DNA from: Nocardioides litoris
GTDB lineage: Bacteria > Actinomycetota > Actinomycetes > Propionibacteriales > Nocardioidaceae
Direction of reading: 5' to 3'
Length of the DNA: 64,000 nucleotides
Assembly (NCBI RefSeq): GCF_006346315.1
Contig: NZ_VDMR01000001.1
Span: forward strand, 1,240,001 to 1,304,000
Below, piece by piece: positions 1-9,677 of the stretch; within the stretch, counting starts at the first letter, position 1; each line of letters starts with the position of its first letter. The position numbers and the translations under genes were made by a program. The notes below the pieces were generated by a model. That model saw only the letters and a list, made by a program, of their open reading frames with translations. It made no database searches and had not been told where the DNA came from.

Positions 1-292
1 GCCAGCCGTCGTCGGGCCCGGCGTCGGGCTCGAGCGGGTCCTCGCCCCGCAGGCCGCGCACGAGCTCGACCACGGCCTCCATCGCCTCGACGTCGTCGGG
101 CGTCACGTCGGCGCGGCGCTTGCCGAGGATGCCCAGCACCTGGTGGCCGAGCGTGCCGTCCTCGTCGGGCAGGCCCTCGGTGGCCTCACCGGCCTGCTCG
201 GCGCGCAGCCAGTCGCGCAGGGCGGGGGAGGGCATGTTGACGAGCAGGTGGAACTCGTCCCAGGTCGTGTCGTCGACGATCGTCTCGGCCAT
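1..292 (-). CDS. DUF3140 family protein (partial)
   Basis: The ATG lies at 292 and the reading frame runs leftward off the window edge, so only about 97 N-terminal residues are visible. They read MAETIVDDTTWDEFHLLVNM at the start and contain a central LGILGKRR-type segment and an acidic C-terminal stretch, which matches the small actinobacterial DUF3140 family (usually 90-115 residues, so little is missing). The family has no established function and may bind DNA or partner proteins; that is speculation. It is transcribed divergently from adnA, with about 70 bp between the starts. No signal peptide or membrane segment is visible. Confidence 0.75.
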   Translation of the reverse strand, partial: MAETIVDDTTWDEFHLLVNMPSPALRDWLRAEQAGEATEGLPDEDGTLGHQVLGILGKRRADVTPDDVEAMEAVVELVRGLRGEDPLEPDAGPDDGW

Positions 293-362
293 GCCGCCCG
301 GTACCCACCGGACGGCGTGACCTGCAGGGGAAGTGTCGGTGGTCGCTGGCACAGTGGCGCCC

Positions 363-3300
363 ATGGCCGGCACGCACCCCTCGGGACCCACGCACCGCCT
401 CGTGCGCGAGCACCGCGCCGTCGCCGTGCCCGAGCTCGACGCGCAGCAGCGCGCGGTCGTCGACCACCGCGAGGGGCCGCTCCTGGTGCTGGCCGGACCC
501 GGCACCGGCAAGACCACGACCCTGGTCGAGGCCGTCGTCGACCGGCTCTCCCAGTCCGGCGTGCGCCCCGAGCACGTGCTCGCGCTGACGTTCTCCCGCA
601 AGGCCGCCGAGCAGCTGCGCGACCGGGTGACCGCCCGGCTCGGGCGCACCCTGGCCACCGGGTTGTCCTCGACGTTCCACTCCTTCGCCTACGCGCTGGT
701 GCGCCACCACGCCCCGGCCGACATCTACGCCGCGCCCCTGCGGCTGCTCTCCGCACCCGAGCAGGACGTCGTGCTCCGTGAGCTGCTCACCGACGCCCCC
801 GAGTCGGTCACCTGGCCCGAGAGCCTGCGTCGTGCGCTCGGCACCCGCGGGTTCGCCCGCGAGGTCAACGCGGTGCTCTCCCGGGCGCGCGAGAAGGGCC
901 TCGACGGCGACGAGCTGCTCGCCCTCGGCGCCGAGCACGGCCTGCCCGAGCTGAGGGCCGCGGGCCTGTTCCTCGAGCAGTACCTCACGACCCTGGACCA
1001 CCTCGGCGCCACCGACTACGCCGACCTCATCCGCCGCGCCACCATCGAGGCCGCCGCCCACCGCGACGAGCTCCGGGCGCGCTACCGCTACGTCTTCGTC
1101 GACGAGTACCAGGACACCGACCCCGGCCAGGTCGCGCTGCTGCGCCAGCTCGCCGGCGACGGCGGCAACCTCGTGGTCGTCGGCGACCCGCACCAGTCGA
1201 TCTACGGCTTCCGAGGCGCCGAGGTGCGCGGCATCCTCGACTTCCCCGCGCAGTTCCCGCGGGCCGACGGCCGGCCGGCCGAGGTCGTCGCGCTGCGGAC
1301 CACGCGCCGCTTCGGCCCCCACCTGCTGCTCGCCTCGCAGCGGGTCGCCTCCCGCCTGGCCCTCCCGGGCTCGATCCCCGAGGCAGCCAGGCAGGCCTTC
1401 CTCGAGCCGCGCTCCGACGCCCCCACCCTCGGCAAGGCCGAGGTGCTCACCTTCGACACCGAGCGCGCCGAGGCCGAGCACCTCGCCGACCTGCTCCGGC
1501 GCGCCCACCTCGAGCAGGGGCTCGACTGGTCCGACATGGCGGTGCTCGTCCGCTCCGGCCGGTCCACCCTCCCGCCGCTGCGCCGCGCGCTCGGCGCCGC
1601 CGGCGTGCCGGTCGAGGTGAGCCACGACGAGGTGCCCCTGGTGCGCGACCCGGCGGTGCTGCCGCTGCTCGACGCGGTGCGCGCCGTGGTCAACCTCGAC
1701 AACGCCGACCCCGACCACGTCGACTTCGTGCACGCCTCCCGGGCGGAGTCGCTGCTCCTCAGCCCGCTCGGCGGCCTCGACGCCGGCCAGCTGCGCCGTC
1801 TCGGCCGCCAGCTGCGCACCCGGGCCCGCGTCCTCGCCCGTGACGAGTCCGCGTCCACCACCCCGCCGACCTCGCGCGACCTGCTCCGGTCGACCGTGGT
1901 CGAGGCCGGGTTCCTCGACGGGCTCGAGGGGCCCGAGGTGGAGCGTGCCCGAGCCCTGTCCGCCCTGCTGCACGGCTGTCGGGCCGAGCTCGACGGCGGT
2001 GCCTCGGCCGAGGAGGTGCTCTGGCACCTGTGGTCCGGCACCCGGTGGCCCGAGCGGCTGCGCCGTGCCGTGGAGCTCGGCGGCGGGGCCGCGCGCCGCG
2101 CCCACCGCGACCTCGACTCGATCTGCGCGCTCTTCGAGGCCGTGGCCCGGGCCGAGGAGCAACGGGTCCACCTCGGTGTGGCCGACCTGTTCGCGACCCT
2201 GGCCGCCCAGCAGATCCCCGCCGACACCCTGGCCGAGCGGGGCGCCCGCGGCGCCGCCGTACGCCTGCTGACGGCCCACCGGTCCAAGGGCCTCGAGTGG
2301 CCGCTGGTCGTGGTCGCCCACGTGCAGCAGGAGTCGTGGCCCGACCTGCGGCGACGGGCGTCGCTGCTGCAGCCCGACCGCATCGGCGAGGGCGAGCTGG
2401 TGCCGCCGGTGTCCTCGCGCGAGCTGCTGCTGGAGGAGCGTCGGCTCTTCTACGTCGCCTCCACCCGCGCCCGCGAGCGGCTGGTCGTCACCGCCGTCGC
2501 CTCGCCAGACGACGAGGGCGAGCAGCCCTCCCGGTTCCTCGAGGAGCTCGGGGTGCCGGTGACCCACCGGGTCGGTCGCCCGCCGCGGCCGCTGTCGCTG
2601 GCCGGGCTGGTGGGCGACCTGCGCCGCACCCTGGCCGACCCGGAGACCCCCGAGCCGCTGCGCGACGCCGCGGCCCGGCGGCTGGCCCGGCTGGCCGGCG
2701 AGACCGTCGGCACCCGTCGCCTCGTGCCCCAGGCCGACCCGGCCTCCTGGTGGGGCACCCGCTCCCGCACGTGGTCCACCGAGCCGGTCCGCGAGTCCGA
2801 CCAGCCCGTGCCGGTCTCGGCGTCGGTGCTCGAGCACCTCATGGTCTGCCCCACGCAGTGGTTCCTCGCCCGCGAGGCCGGTGGTGTCGCCCGCTCGCAC
2901 CAGGCGGCCAACCTCGGCCAACTGGTGCACGCCCTCGCCGAGCGGGTCGCCCGCGGCGACCTCGACGCCGGCGTCGACGGCGTCGAGGTGCTCATGGCCC
3001 ACGTCGACGAGGTCTGGGACCGCCTCGAGTTCCGCACCCCGTGGGCCAAGGAGCGCGAGCACCAGCGCACCCGCGCCGCCCTCGCGCGCTTCCTGCGCTG
3101 GCACCACACCGCCACCCGCACCCTGGTCGGGGTCGAGCAGAGCTTCTCCGCCGTCGTCGACGTGCCCGACCCGACGGTCGAGCCCGGTGGGGCCGCGGCG
3201 GACGACCCGACCCTGCGGGTGCGCCTCACCGGTTACGCCGACCGGGTCGAGGTCGACGCCGACGGCGCGGTGGTCGTGGTCGACCTCAAGACCAACCGCT

Positions 3301-3650
3301 CCATGCCCACCGGTCCGGCCGTGGCCCAGCACCGCCAGCTCGCCCTCTACCAGTACGCCGTCGACGCCGGCGCCGCCGACCAGCTGGTCCCCGACGGCCG
3401 GCCGGCCCGCTCGGGCGGCGCCCAGCTGGTCCAGCTCGGCAGCCTCGACGACCGCGAGACCGCAGTGGTCCAGACCCAGGACCCGCCCAGCCCCGACGGT
3501 CCCGAGCGACGGCGGCTGCGCGGCGAGATCGGGGTCGCGGCCACCCTGCTGCGCACCGAGCAGTTCCCCGCCGTGCCCGGCCCGCACTGCCGTGACTGCG
3601 ACTTCGTGCCGGTCTGCCCTGCCCGCAGCGCCGGGTCGGTGACGGCATGA
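363..3650 (+). CDS. adnA: AdnA-like UvrD/Rep helicase with RecB-type nuclease and Fe-S staple
   Basis: This is one subunit of the actinobacterial AdnAB motor-nuclease, which resects DNA double-strand ends. Residues count from ATG 363 (1095 aa). The SF1 motor shows Walker A GPGTGKTT around 45-52, Walker B DEYQDTD near 245, GDPHQSIYGFRG near 275 and HRSKGLEWP near 636. The C-terminal nuclease has the metal-site His856 (GQLVHALAE), the D974-L-K976 pair and QLALYQYAVD. Cys829 together with Cys1076, Cys1079 and Cys1085 forms the C...CxxCx5C pattern of an AddB-type 4Fe-4S staple. The stop overlaps the adnB start by 4 nt (ATGA), so the two are translationally coupled. In-frame GTG codons at 333 and 354 are alternative starts; the start choice is uncertain but the identity is not. 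Confidence 0.93.
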   Translation: MAGTHPSGPTHRLVREHRAVAVPELDAQQRAVVDHREGPLLVLAGPGTGKTTTLVEAVVDRLSQSGVRPEHVLALTFSRKAAEQLRDRVTARLGRTLATGLSSTFHSFAYALVRHHAPADIYAAPLRLLSAPEQDVVLRELLTDAPESVTWPESLRRALGTRGFAREVNAVLSRAREKGLDGDELLALGAEHGLPELRAAGLFLEQYLTTLDHLGATDYADLIRRATIEAAAHRDELRARYRYVFVDEYQDTDPGQVALLRQLAGDGGNLVVVGDPHQSIYGFRGAEVRGILDFPAQFPRADGRPAEVVALRTTRRFGPHLLLASQRVASRLALPGSIPEAARQAFLEPRSDAPTLGKAEVLTFDTERAEAEHLADLLRRAHLEQGLDWSDMAVLVRSGRSTLPPLRRALGAAGVPVEVSHDEVPLVRDPAVLPLLDAVRAVVNLDNADPDHVDFVHASRAESLLLSPLGGLDAGQLRRLGRQLRTRARVLARDESASTTPPTSRDLLRSTVVEAGFLDGLEGPEVERARALSALLHGCRAELDGGASAEEVLWHLWSGTRWPERLRRAVELGGGAARRAHRDLDSICALFEAVARAEEQRVHLGVADLFATLAAQQIPADTLAERGARGAAVRLLTAHRSKGLEWPLVVVAHVQQESWPDLRRRASLLQPDRIGEGELVPPVSSRELLLEERRLFYVASTRARERLVVTAVASPDDEGEQPSRFLEELGVPVTHRVGRPPRPLSLAGLVGDLRRTLADPETPEPLRDAAARRLARLAGETVGTRRLVPQADPASWWGTRSRTWSTEPVRESDQPVPVSASVLEHLMVCPTQWFLAREAGGVARSHQAANLGQLVHALAERVARGDLDAGVDGVEVLMAHVDEVWDRLEFRTPWAKEREHQRTRAALARFLRWHHTATRTLVGVEQSFSAVVDVPDPTVEPGGAAADDPTLRVRLTGYADRVEVDADGAVVVVDLKTNRSMPTGPAVAQHRQLALYQYAVDAGAADQLVPDGRPARSGGAQLVQLGSLDDRETAVVQTQDPPSPDGPERRRLRGEIGVAATLLRTEQFPAVPGPHCRDCDFVPVCPARSAGSVTA

Positions 3651-6600
3651 CCCCGCGCCCGATCCGCACCCCGGCCGAGCTGCAGGAGGTGATGCGGGCC
3701 GCCTACCCCGTGAGCGACCAGCAGTGGGCCGCGGTCAGCGCGCCGCTGGAGCCCGCGGTGGTCGTGGCCGGCGCCGGGTCCGGCAAGACGACGCTGATGG
3801 CCGCACGCGTGGTCTACCTCGTCGTCACCGGCCAGGTGCGTCCCGAGGAGGTGCTCGGGCTCACCTTCACCACCAAGGCGGCCAGCGAGCTGCGTCGCCG
3901 CATCCGTGATGCCCTCGTCGCCGCCGGGGCGCTCGACGCGACGAGCGGTGGCCACGACGAGACCGACGACGGCCTCGAGCCCACCGTCCTCACCTACAAC
4001 GCCTACGCCGCCCAGCTGCTCACCGAGCACGGGCTGCGCATCGGGCACGAGCCCGACACCCGGGTCGTGACCGACGCCGCCCGCTACCAGCTCGGCGCTC
4101 GCGTCGTCGACCGGCACACCGGCGACGTCGTGCTGCTCACCGACCACCCGCCCACGGCCATCCAGAACCTGCTGGCCCTCGACGGCGCCATGTCCGAGCA
4201 CCTGGTCGGCCCCGAGGAGGTCCGCGCCTTCGACGCCCGCGAGCGGGCCGGGTTCGTGCGGGCGGTCACCGAGGAGCAGGCGGGCAAGGACCGCAAGACC
4301 TACCGCGACCTGCCCGAGAAGGCGATCTCGGCCATCGACCGTCGCGCCGAGCTCCTGGGCCTGGTGGCCGACTACCGCCGCCTCAAGGCCGACCTCGGCC
4401 TCATGGACTTCTCCGACCAGATCGCGCTCGGCGCCCGGCTGGCCCAGGAGAGCCCCGACGTCGGGGTGGTCGAGCGCGGCCGGTTCCGGGTCGTCCTCCT
4501 CGACGAGTACCAGGACACCTCGGTCGCCCAGGCCACCATGCTCTCCCGGTTGTTCTCGGGCCCCGACGTCGAGCGCGGGCTCGGCCACGCCGTGACCGCG
4601 GTCGGCGACCCCAACCAGGCCATCTACGGCTGGCGGGGCGCCTCGGTGAGCAACATCGTCAACTTCGCCGGGAGCTTCCCGCCCGCGGCCGGCGAGCCCG
4701 CGCTGTTCCACCTCACGGTGAGCCGACGCTCCGACCACCGCATCCTCGAGGCCGCCAACCACCTGGCCGCGCCGCTCTACGACGCCTACGACCAGGTCGC
4801 GCCCCTCGAGGCGGCCGAGGGCGCCGCCCCGGGCGAGGTCCGGGTGGCCGTCCACGAGACCGCCGACGCCGAGCTGGCCGCCCTGGTCGCCGCCGTCCGC
4901 GAGCGGCACACGGGCGCCGAGGGCGGGCGCTGGTCCGACGTCGCCGTGCTGACCCGCGACAACGCCCACGCCGAGGGGGTCTTCGACGCCCTCACCGCGG
5001 CCGGGGTCCCGGTCGAGATCGTCGGGCTCAAGGGGCTGCTCCGGCTGCCCGAGGTCGCCGAGGTGGTCGCCACCCTCCACCTGCTCCACGACGTCACCCA
5101 CAACCCGTCGCTGCTCACCCTGCTCACCGGTCCGCGGTGGGCCATCGGGCCGCGCGACCTGCGGCTGCTCAGCCGCCGGGCCACCGAGCTGTCCGGTCGG
5201 AGCGCGCCGGGCGACGACCTCGCCCTGGCCGACCAGCTCGCCGAGATCGCCGACGGTGTCGACCCGGCCGAGCTGCCCGCCCTCGACGACGCCCTCGCCG
5301 ACCCCGGCGAGGCGGCCTACTCCGTCGAGGCCCGCGACCGGTTCGCGCTGCTCGCCGACGAGCTGCGCTACCTGCGCGCCCACGTCGGCGAGCCCCTGCT
5401 CGACCTGGTCCGGCGCATCCTCGACGCCAGCGGCGTCGACGTCGAGCTGGCCGCCGCGGTCAGCCCGGCCGCGGCAGCGCGTCGCGACAACCTCGACCTG
5501 TTCGTCAAGGCCGTGGCCGACTTCCAGGCCGTCGACGGCGAGGTCACCCTGCCGGCGCTGCTGGCCTACCTCACCGCCGAGGACGACCAGGGCAACGGCC
5601 TCGACCTGGCCACCCCCAGCGAGGCCGACTCGGTCAAGCTGCTCACCGTCCACCGGGCCAAGGGCCTGGAGTGGCCGGCGGTCTTCCTGGTCGGGGTGTG
5701 CGAGACCCGCTTCCCCTCCAACCGGTCGCGCTCGCTGTGGACCTCGGCCCCCGCCGTGCTGCCGGCGCCGCTGCGCGGCGACGCCCCCGACCTGCCGCAG
5801 CTGGCCGGGCACGACAAGCCGGCGCTCGAGGCCTACCGCGCCGCGACCAAGGCCCACGACGCCGAGGAGGAGCTGCGGCTGGGCTATGTCGCCGTCACCC
5901 GCCCCGCCCACCTCCTCGCGGTCACGTCCTACTGCTGGGGCTCACGCGCCACGCCGTACGGCCCCTCGGCCTACCAGCGCACCCTGCGCGAGCTGCTCGA
6001 CGCGTGGGGTGAGCCCACCGAGGTCTGGCTCGACAAGCCCGAGAAGGGCACCGCCCACCCGCTCGCCGACCAGGACCCGTCGGTCCCGTGGCCCCCGTCG
6101 GGCACCAGCGAGGAGGTCGGCCTGCGGCTCGCGGCGGCGGCACGCGTGGCGGCCGCCGACCCCGCCGCCGTCGACGACGACCTCGACATGCTGACCGCGG
6201 CCCGGGTCGCCGACTGGGACGAGGAGATCGAGCGGCTGCTGGCCGAGGCCCACCGCGACCGCGGCGACGTCCTCGACGTGCCGATGCCGAGCAGCCTCTC
6301 GGCCACGGCCGTGGCTCGGCTGCGCGATGACCCGGAGGGCTTCGCCCGCGACCTCGCCCGGCCGATGCCCCGGCCCCCGTCGCCGGCAGCGCGGTTCGGC
6401 ACCCGGTTCCACGCCTGGGTCGAGGCCCGGTTCGGCCAGCTGTCGCTGCTCGACACCGACGAGATCTCGGGCCGGGGCGACGCCGACGTGGCCGACGACG
6501 CCGAGCTGGCCGAGCTGGTCGAGGCGTTCGAGAAGGGCGCCTTCGCCGACCGGGTGCCGCTGGCCGTCGAGCCGGCGTTCGCGCTCGTGCTCGACGGGCA

Positions 6601-6853
6601 GGTGGTCCGGGGCCGCATCGACGCGGTCTACCGCGAGCCCGACGGGTCGGTGCTGGTCGTCGACTGGAAGACCAGTCGCGCCCGCACCGCCGACCCGCTC
6701 CAGCTCGCGCTCTACCGACTGGCATGGGCCGAGCTGCACGACCTCCCGGTCGACCGGGTGCGGGCGGGGTTCTACTACGTGCGGACCGGCGACCTCGTCG
6801 AGCCCGACGACCTGCCCGGGCGCGCGGAGCTCGAGGTCCTGCTCAGGCCGTGA
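3647..6853 (+). CDS. adnB: AdnB-like UvrD/Rep helicase with RecB-type nuclease
   Basis: Second subunit of the AdnAB heterodimer (1068 aa). The motor domain has GAGSGKTT with Lys47, DEYQDTS, GDPNQAIYGWRGAS and a late HRAKGLEWPAVFLVG motif. The C-terminal nuclease keeps FGTRFHAW (His922), VVDWKTS (Asp1006, Lys1008) and QLALYRLAWAE. It lacks the four-cysteine staple present in the upstream subunit, which fits the AdnA/AdnB division of labour: in mycobacteria AdnB is the leading ATPase motor. The ATG overlaps the adnA stop by 4 nt. Its 3-prime end overlaps the convergent monooxygenase gene by 11 nt. Confidence 0.93.
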   Translation: MTPRPIRTPAELQEVMRAAYPVSDQQWAAVSAPLEPAVVVAGAGSGKTTLMAARVVYLVVTGQVRPEEVLGLTFTTKAASELRRRIRDALVAAGALDATSGGHDETDDGLEPTVLTYNAYAAQLLTEHGLRIGHEPDTRVVTDAARYQLGARVVDRHTGDVVLLTDHPPTAIQNLLALDGAMSEHLVGPEEVRAFDARERAGFVRAVTEEQAGKDRKTYRDLPEKAISAIDRRAELLGLVADYRRLKADLGLMDFSDQIALGARLAQESPDVGVVERGRFRVVLLDEYQDTSVAQATMLSRLFSGPDVERGLGHAVTAVGDPNQAIYGWRGASVSNIVNFAGSFPPAAGEPALFHLTVSRRSDHRILEAANHLAAPLYDAYDQVAPLEAAEGAAPGEVRVAVHETADAELAALVAAVRERHTGAEGGRWSDVAVLTRDNAHAEGVFDALTAAGVPVEIVGLKGLLRLPEVAEVVATLHLLHDVTHNPSLLTLLTGPRWAIGPRDLRLLSRRATELSGRSAPGDDLALADQLAEIADGVDPAELPALDDALADPGEAAYSVEARDRFALLADELRYLRAHVGEPLLDLVRRILDASGVDVELAAAVSPAAAARRDNLDLFVKAVADFQAVDGEVTLPALLAYLTAEDDQGNGLDLATPSEADSVKLLTVHRAKGLEWPAVFLVGVCETRFPSNRSRSLWTSAPAVLPAPLRGDAPDLPQLAGHDKPALEAYRAATKAHDAEEELRLGYVAVTRPAHLLAVTSYCWGSRATPYGPSAYQRTLRELLDAWGEPTEVWLDKPEKGTAHPLADQDPSVPWPPSGTSEEVGLRLAAAARVAAADPAAVDDDLDMLTAARVADWDEEIERLLAEAHRDRGDVLDVPMPSSLSATAVARLRDDPEGFARDLARPMPRPPSPAARFGTRFHAWVEARFGQLSLLDTDEISGRGDADVADDAELAELVEAFEKGAFADRVPLAVEPAFALVLDGQVVRGRIDAVYREPDGSVLVVDWKTSRARTADPLQLALYRLAWAELHDLPVDRVRAGFYYVRTGDLVEPDDLPGRAELEVLLRP

Positions 6854-7922
6854 CCCGCTCGGCCGTGCGGTCGAGCCAGGCCGCCACGCCGAGGGCGGCG
6901 ACCCGTCCGGCGCGGTTGGCCCCGATCGTGCTGGCCGACGGTCCGTAGCCCACCAGCTGCACCCGGGGGTCGGCGACCGCCGTGGTGCCGTCGAGGGTGA
7001 TCCCGCCACGCGGGCTGCGCAGGTGCAGCGGGCCGAGGTGGCCGACGGCCGGCCGGAAGCCGGTCGCCCACAGCACCGCGTCGACGCGCTCGACCGTCCC
7101 GTCGTCCCACCGCACGCCGTGCGGCCCGAAGCGGGCCGGCACCGGCCGCCGTGTGTAGGCGCCGAGCGCGGCCGCGGCCTGCTCCTGCGGCCGCAGGGCC
7201 AGCCCGGTCACCGAGACGACGCTGGCCGGCGGCAGGCCCCGGCGTACCCGCTCCTCGACCAGCGCCACCGCGGCTCGGCCGACCTCGGGCGTGAAGTCGT
7301 CGGAGCGCCAGACGGGCGGGCGCCGGGTGACCCACACCGTGTCGGTCACGAGCGCGACCTCGCCCAGCAGCTGCACGGCCGAGGCGCCCCCGCCCACCAC
7401 GAGCGTGCGGAGCCCCCGGAACGCCTCCGCACCCGGGTAGTCCGCGGTGTGCCACTGCGGCCCGGCGAACGTCTCGATGCCCGGGTAGTGCGGCACGAAG
7501 GGCTGGGTCCAGGTGCCGGTCGCGTTGACCAGGGTCCGCGTCGTCCACGACCGCCGGCCGGCCTCGACGCGCAGCAGGTCCTCACCGGCCTCGACCACGC
7601 GGTCGACCCGCACCGGTCGCACCACCGGCAGCCCGTGCTCGCGCTCGTACGCCGCGAAGTACGCCGGCACGGCGCGGTTGGCCCGCTCGTCGGGGTCGAG
7701 GTCGGGGTCGGGCGCGCCGGGCAGGGCGGCGACGCCGTGCACGTCGTGCACGGTGAGCGAGTCCCAGCGGTGCTGCCAGGCGCCACCGGGGGCCTCGTCG
7801 GCGTTGAGCACGACGTGGTCCAGGCCCCGCCGCTGCAGGTGGTACGACGCCGACAGCCCGGCCTGGCCGGCGCCGACGACCACGCTGTCGAGCACCCGGC
7901 TCGGGTCGAGCGTCCCCGTCAT
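6843..7922 (-). CDS. FAD-dependent NAD(P)H oxidoreductase, CzcO/flavin monooxygenase type
   Basis: A 359-residue flavoprotein. Near the N-terminus VVGAGQAGLSASYHL is the FAD Rossmann fingerprint; in the middle VVGGGASAVQLLGEV is the second (NADPH) fingerprint; near the C-terminus LWATGFRPAVGHLG is the conserved ATG motif of this superfamily. The layout matches the CzcO-like monooxygenases often annotated as putative flavoprotein involved in K+ transport; the substrate cannot be read from sequence. The size is typical. It lies convergent to adnB (11-nt overlap) and 15 nt upstream of nothing else on its strand; deoD (7938-8645, same strand) ends just before it starts, so the two are probably cotranscribed. 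Confidence 0.85.
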   Translation of the reverse strand: MTGTLDPSRVLDSVVVGAGQAGLSASYHLQRRGLDHVVLNADEAPGGAWQHRWDSLTVHDVHGVAALPGAPDPDLDPDERANRAVPAYFAAYEREHGLPVVRPVRVDRVVEAGEDLLRVEAGRRSWTTRTLVNATGTWTQPFVPHYPGIETFAGPQWHTADYPGAEAFRGLRTLVVGGGASAVQLLGEVALVTDTVWVTRRPPVWRSDDFTPEVGRAAVALVEERVRRGLPPASVVSVTGLALRPQEQAAAALGAYTRRPVPARFGPHGVRWDDGTVERVDAVLWATGFRPAVGHLGPLHLRSPRGGITLDGTTAVADPRVQLVGYGPSASTIGANRAGRVAALGVAAWLDRTAERVTA

Positions 7923-7937
7923 GCCGGGACAACGCTC

Positions 7938-8645
7938 CTAGCCCGCGGTTTGCTCCCCGAGCGCGGCGGTGAGCGCGACCTCGACCATCCGGCCGAAGGT
8001 CTGCTCGCGCTCGGCCGCCGTGGTCTCCTCGCCGGTCACGACGTGGTCGGAGACCGTGCAGATGGCCAGCGCCCGTCGGCGGTGCCGGGCGGCGAGGGTG
8101 TAGAGCGCGCTGGCTTCCATCTCCACGGCCAGGGCGCCGTGCTCGACCATGCGGTCCACGAGCTCGGGCCGGGTCGGGTAGAAGGAGTCGCTGCTGTAGA
8201 TCAGTCCCACCTTCGCCTCGGGCGCCGCCGCGGCGGCGTCGCGCAGCAGGCCGAAGTCGGCGACGGGGGCGTAGTCGAGCCCGCCGAAGGTGATCCGGTT
8301 CATCGAGGAGTCGGTGCAGGCGCCGGAGGCGATGACGAGGTCGCGCAGGGCGAGGTCCTCGGTCAGCGCACCGCAGGAGCCGACGCGCACGATCGTCGCG
8401 ACGTCGTAGGCGGTGAAGAGCTCGTGGACGTAGATCGACATCGACGGCTGCCCCATGCCCGAGCCCTGCACCGAGACCGGCTGGCCGCGCCAGGTGCCGG
8501 TGTAGCCGTACATGCCGCGGACCTCGGAGTGAGAGGTCGCGTCGTCGAGGAACGTCTCGGCAATCCACCGGGCGCGCAGCGGGTCGCCGGGCAGCAGCAC
8601 GACGGGGGCGATCACGCCGGGCTCGGCGCCGATGTGGGTGCTCAC
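7938..8645 (-). CDS. deoD: Purine nucleoside phosphorylase DeoD type
   Basis: The 235-residue product has the usual DeoD length and family signatures: LLPGDPLRARWIAETFL near the N-terminus, GYTGTWRGQPVSVQGSGMG, RVGSCGALTEDLALRD (phosphate site) and AVEMEASALY, followed by the catalytic-aspartate motif VSDHVVTGEETTAAERE. It catalyses phosphorolysis of purine (deoxy)nucleosides for salvage as a hexamer in the cytosol. GTG at 8645 was chosen because it gives the canonical N-terminus STHIGAEPGVIAPVVLLPGD; the frame stays open upstream only because of high GC. It is divergent from nudC (45 nt between starts) and lies directly upstream of the flavin monooxygenase on the same strand. Confidence 0.93.
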   Translation of the reverse strand: MSTHIGAEPGVIAPVVLLPGDPLRARWIAETFLDDATSHSEVRGMYGYTGTWRGQPVSVQGSGMGQPSMSIYVHELFTAYDVATIVRVGSCGALTEDLALRDLVIASGACTDSSMNRITFGGLDYAPVADFGLLRDAAAAAPEAKVGLIYSSDSFYPTRPELVDRMVEHGALAVEMEASALYTLAARHRRRALAICTVSDHVVTGEETTAAEREQTFGRMVEVALTAALGEQTAG

Positions 8646-8690
8646 GGGGCCCCACCCTAGGAGGGGCGCGCGCGGTCCTAGTCTCGGGAC

Positions 8691-9620
8691 GTGAGCACCC
8701 CGACCTACCCGCACCTGCGCCTGAGCGCCGGCGCGCACGACCGGCTCGGCACGCACCGCAAGGACGACGCCTGGCTCGACATGCGCTGGCACGACCGCCG
8801 CTCGCAGGTCCTGGTCGTCTCCGGCACCCGGGTCCGGCCGGTGGACGGCGCGCTGCCCTGGGTCGAGCCGGGCGAGGCCCCCGAGGGCGTCCGGGTCCTG
8901 CTCGGCGAGCGCGACGGCACGACGTACTGGGCGGTGGTCACCGGGCCCGAGGTCGCCGCGGCGGCCGAGGGGGAGTGGTACGCCCTGCGCGGCCTGCTGC
9001 CCGCCCTGGCCGGCGACGGCGCCACCGACGGGGCGTTGGTGCTGCACGCGCTCGGCCTGGCCGAGTGGCTCTGGGCCACGCGGCACTGCCCGCGCTGTGG
9101 ACGCCCGCTCACGTCGGCCGCGGCCGGCCACGAGCTGGTCTGCGCGAGCGAAGGCGGCTGCGGCCGCACGCAGTTCCCGCGCACCGACCCGGCGGTGATC
9201 ATGCTGGTCAGCACGGGCGAGCCGGGCAGCGACGACGAGCGCTGCCTGCTCGGCCGCTCCCCGGTCTGGCCCGAGGGTCGCTTCTCCACCTTGGCCGGCT
9301 TCTGCGAGCCGGGGGAGTCGCTGGAGGACGCCGTGCGCCGGGAGGTCGCCGAGGAGTCCGGCGTCGTCGTCGGCGAGGTCACCTACTTCGGCAACCAGCC
9401 GTGGCCGCTGCCGCAGAGCCTGATGCTCGGCTTCCTGGGGCGGGCGGAGACGACCGAGATCGACCTCGGTGACCACGAGCTCGAGGACGCCCGCTGGTTC
9501 ACCCGCGCCGAGATGCGTGACCAGGCCACGGCCGGGTCGCTGGTGCTCCCCGGCGGCGTCTCGATCAGCCGCTCCCTCATCGAGCACTGGTACGGCGGCC
9601 CGCTCCCCGGCTCCTGGTGA
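8691..9620 (+). CDS. nudC: NAD+ diphosphatase NudC (zinc-ribbon Nudix hydrolase)
   Basis: NudC cleaves NAD(H) to NMN(H) and AMP and can remove NAD caps from RNA. The 309-residue product shows the family order: a divergent N-terminal domain, a zinc ribbon (HCPRCGRPL ... VCASEGGCGRTQFPRTDP), the Nudix box (GFCEPGESLEDAVRREVAEE), and the NudC-specific NQPWPLPQSLMLGF motif. The GTG start at 8691 lies 6 nt downstream of a TAGTCT -10 element (8679-8684), so the mRNA is probably leaderless. The gene stands in the same order as M. tuberculosis Rv3199c, between adnAB and mrx1-uvrD2. A hairpin follows directly after the stop. Confidence 0.95.
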   Translation: MSTPTYPHLRLSAGAHDRLGTHRKDDAWLDMRWHDRRSQVLVVSGTRVRPVDGALPWVEPGEAPEGVRVLLGERDGTTYWAVVTGPEVAAAAEGEWYALRGLLPALAGDGATDGALVLHALGLAEWLWATRHCPRCGRPLTSAAAGHELVCASEGGCGRTQFPRTDPAVIMLVSTGEPGSDDERCLLGRSPVWPEGRFSTLAGFCEPGESLEDAVRREVAEESGVVVGEVTYFGNQPWPLPQSLMLGFLGRAETTEIDLGDHELEDARWFTRAEMRDQATAGSLVLPGGVSISRSLIEHWYGGPLPGSW

Positions 9621-9622
9621 AC

Positions 9623-9654
9623 GCTGACCCGCCGTGGACTCACGACGGGTCAGC
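9623..9654. terminator. Hairpin between convergent nudC and mrx1
   Basis: GCTGACCCG and CGGGTCAGC form a 9-bp stem that continues, after one C/A mismatch, as CGTG/CACG around a GACT loop. It begins 3 nt after the nudC stop and lies 24 nt before the mrx1 stop, so it could serve both strands. There is no U-tract, as is common for high-GC actinobacterial terminators. Confidence 0.7.
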
Positions 9655-9677
9655 GGGGTGGGGCTGCGGAGGAGGGG

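Noticed and set aside
186..3587. Very long minus-strand open frame opposite adnA, and similar ones at 3347-5911, 21269-24316 and 25967-29251
   Set aside because: They are shadows of real genes in very GC-rich DNA: low-complexity Arg/Gly/Ala/His products without family motifs, while the opposite strand has clear conserved domains.
7938..9587. A 549-residue protein containing DeoD
   Set aside because: The N-terminal 314 residues are antisense to nudC and have no recognisable domain; DeoD starts at the GTG at 8645.
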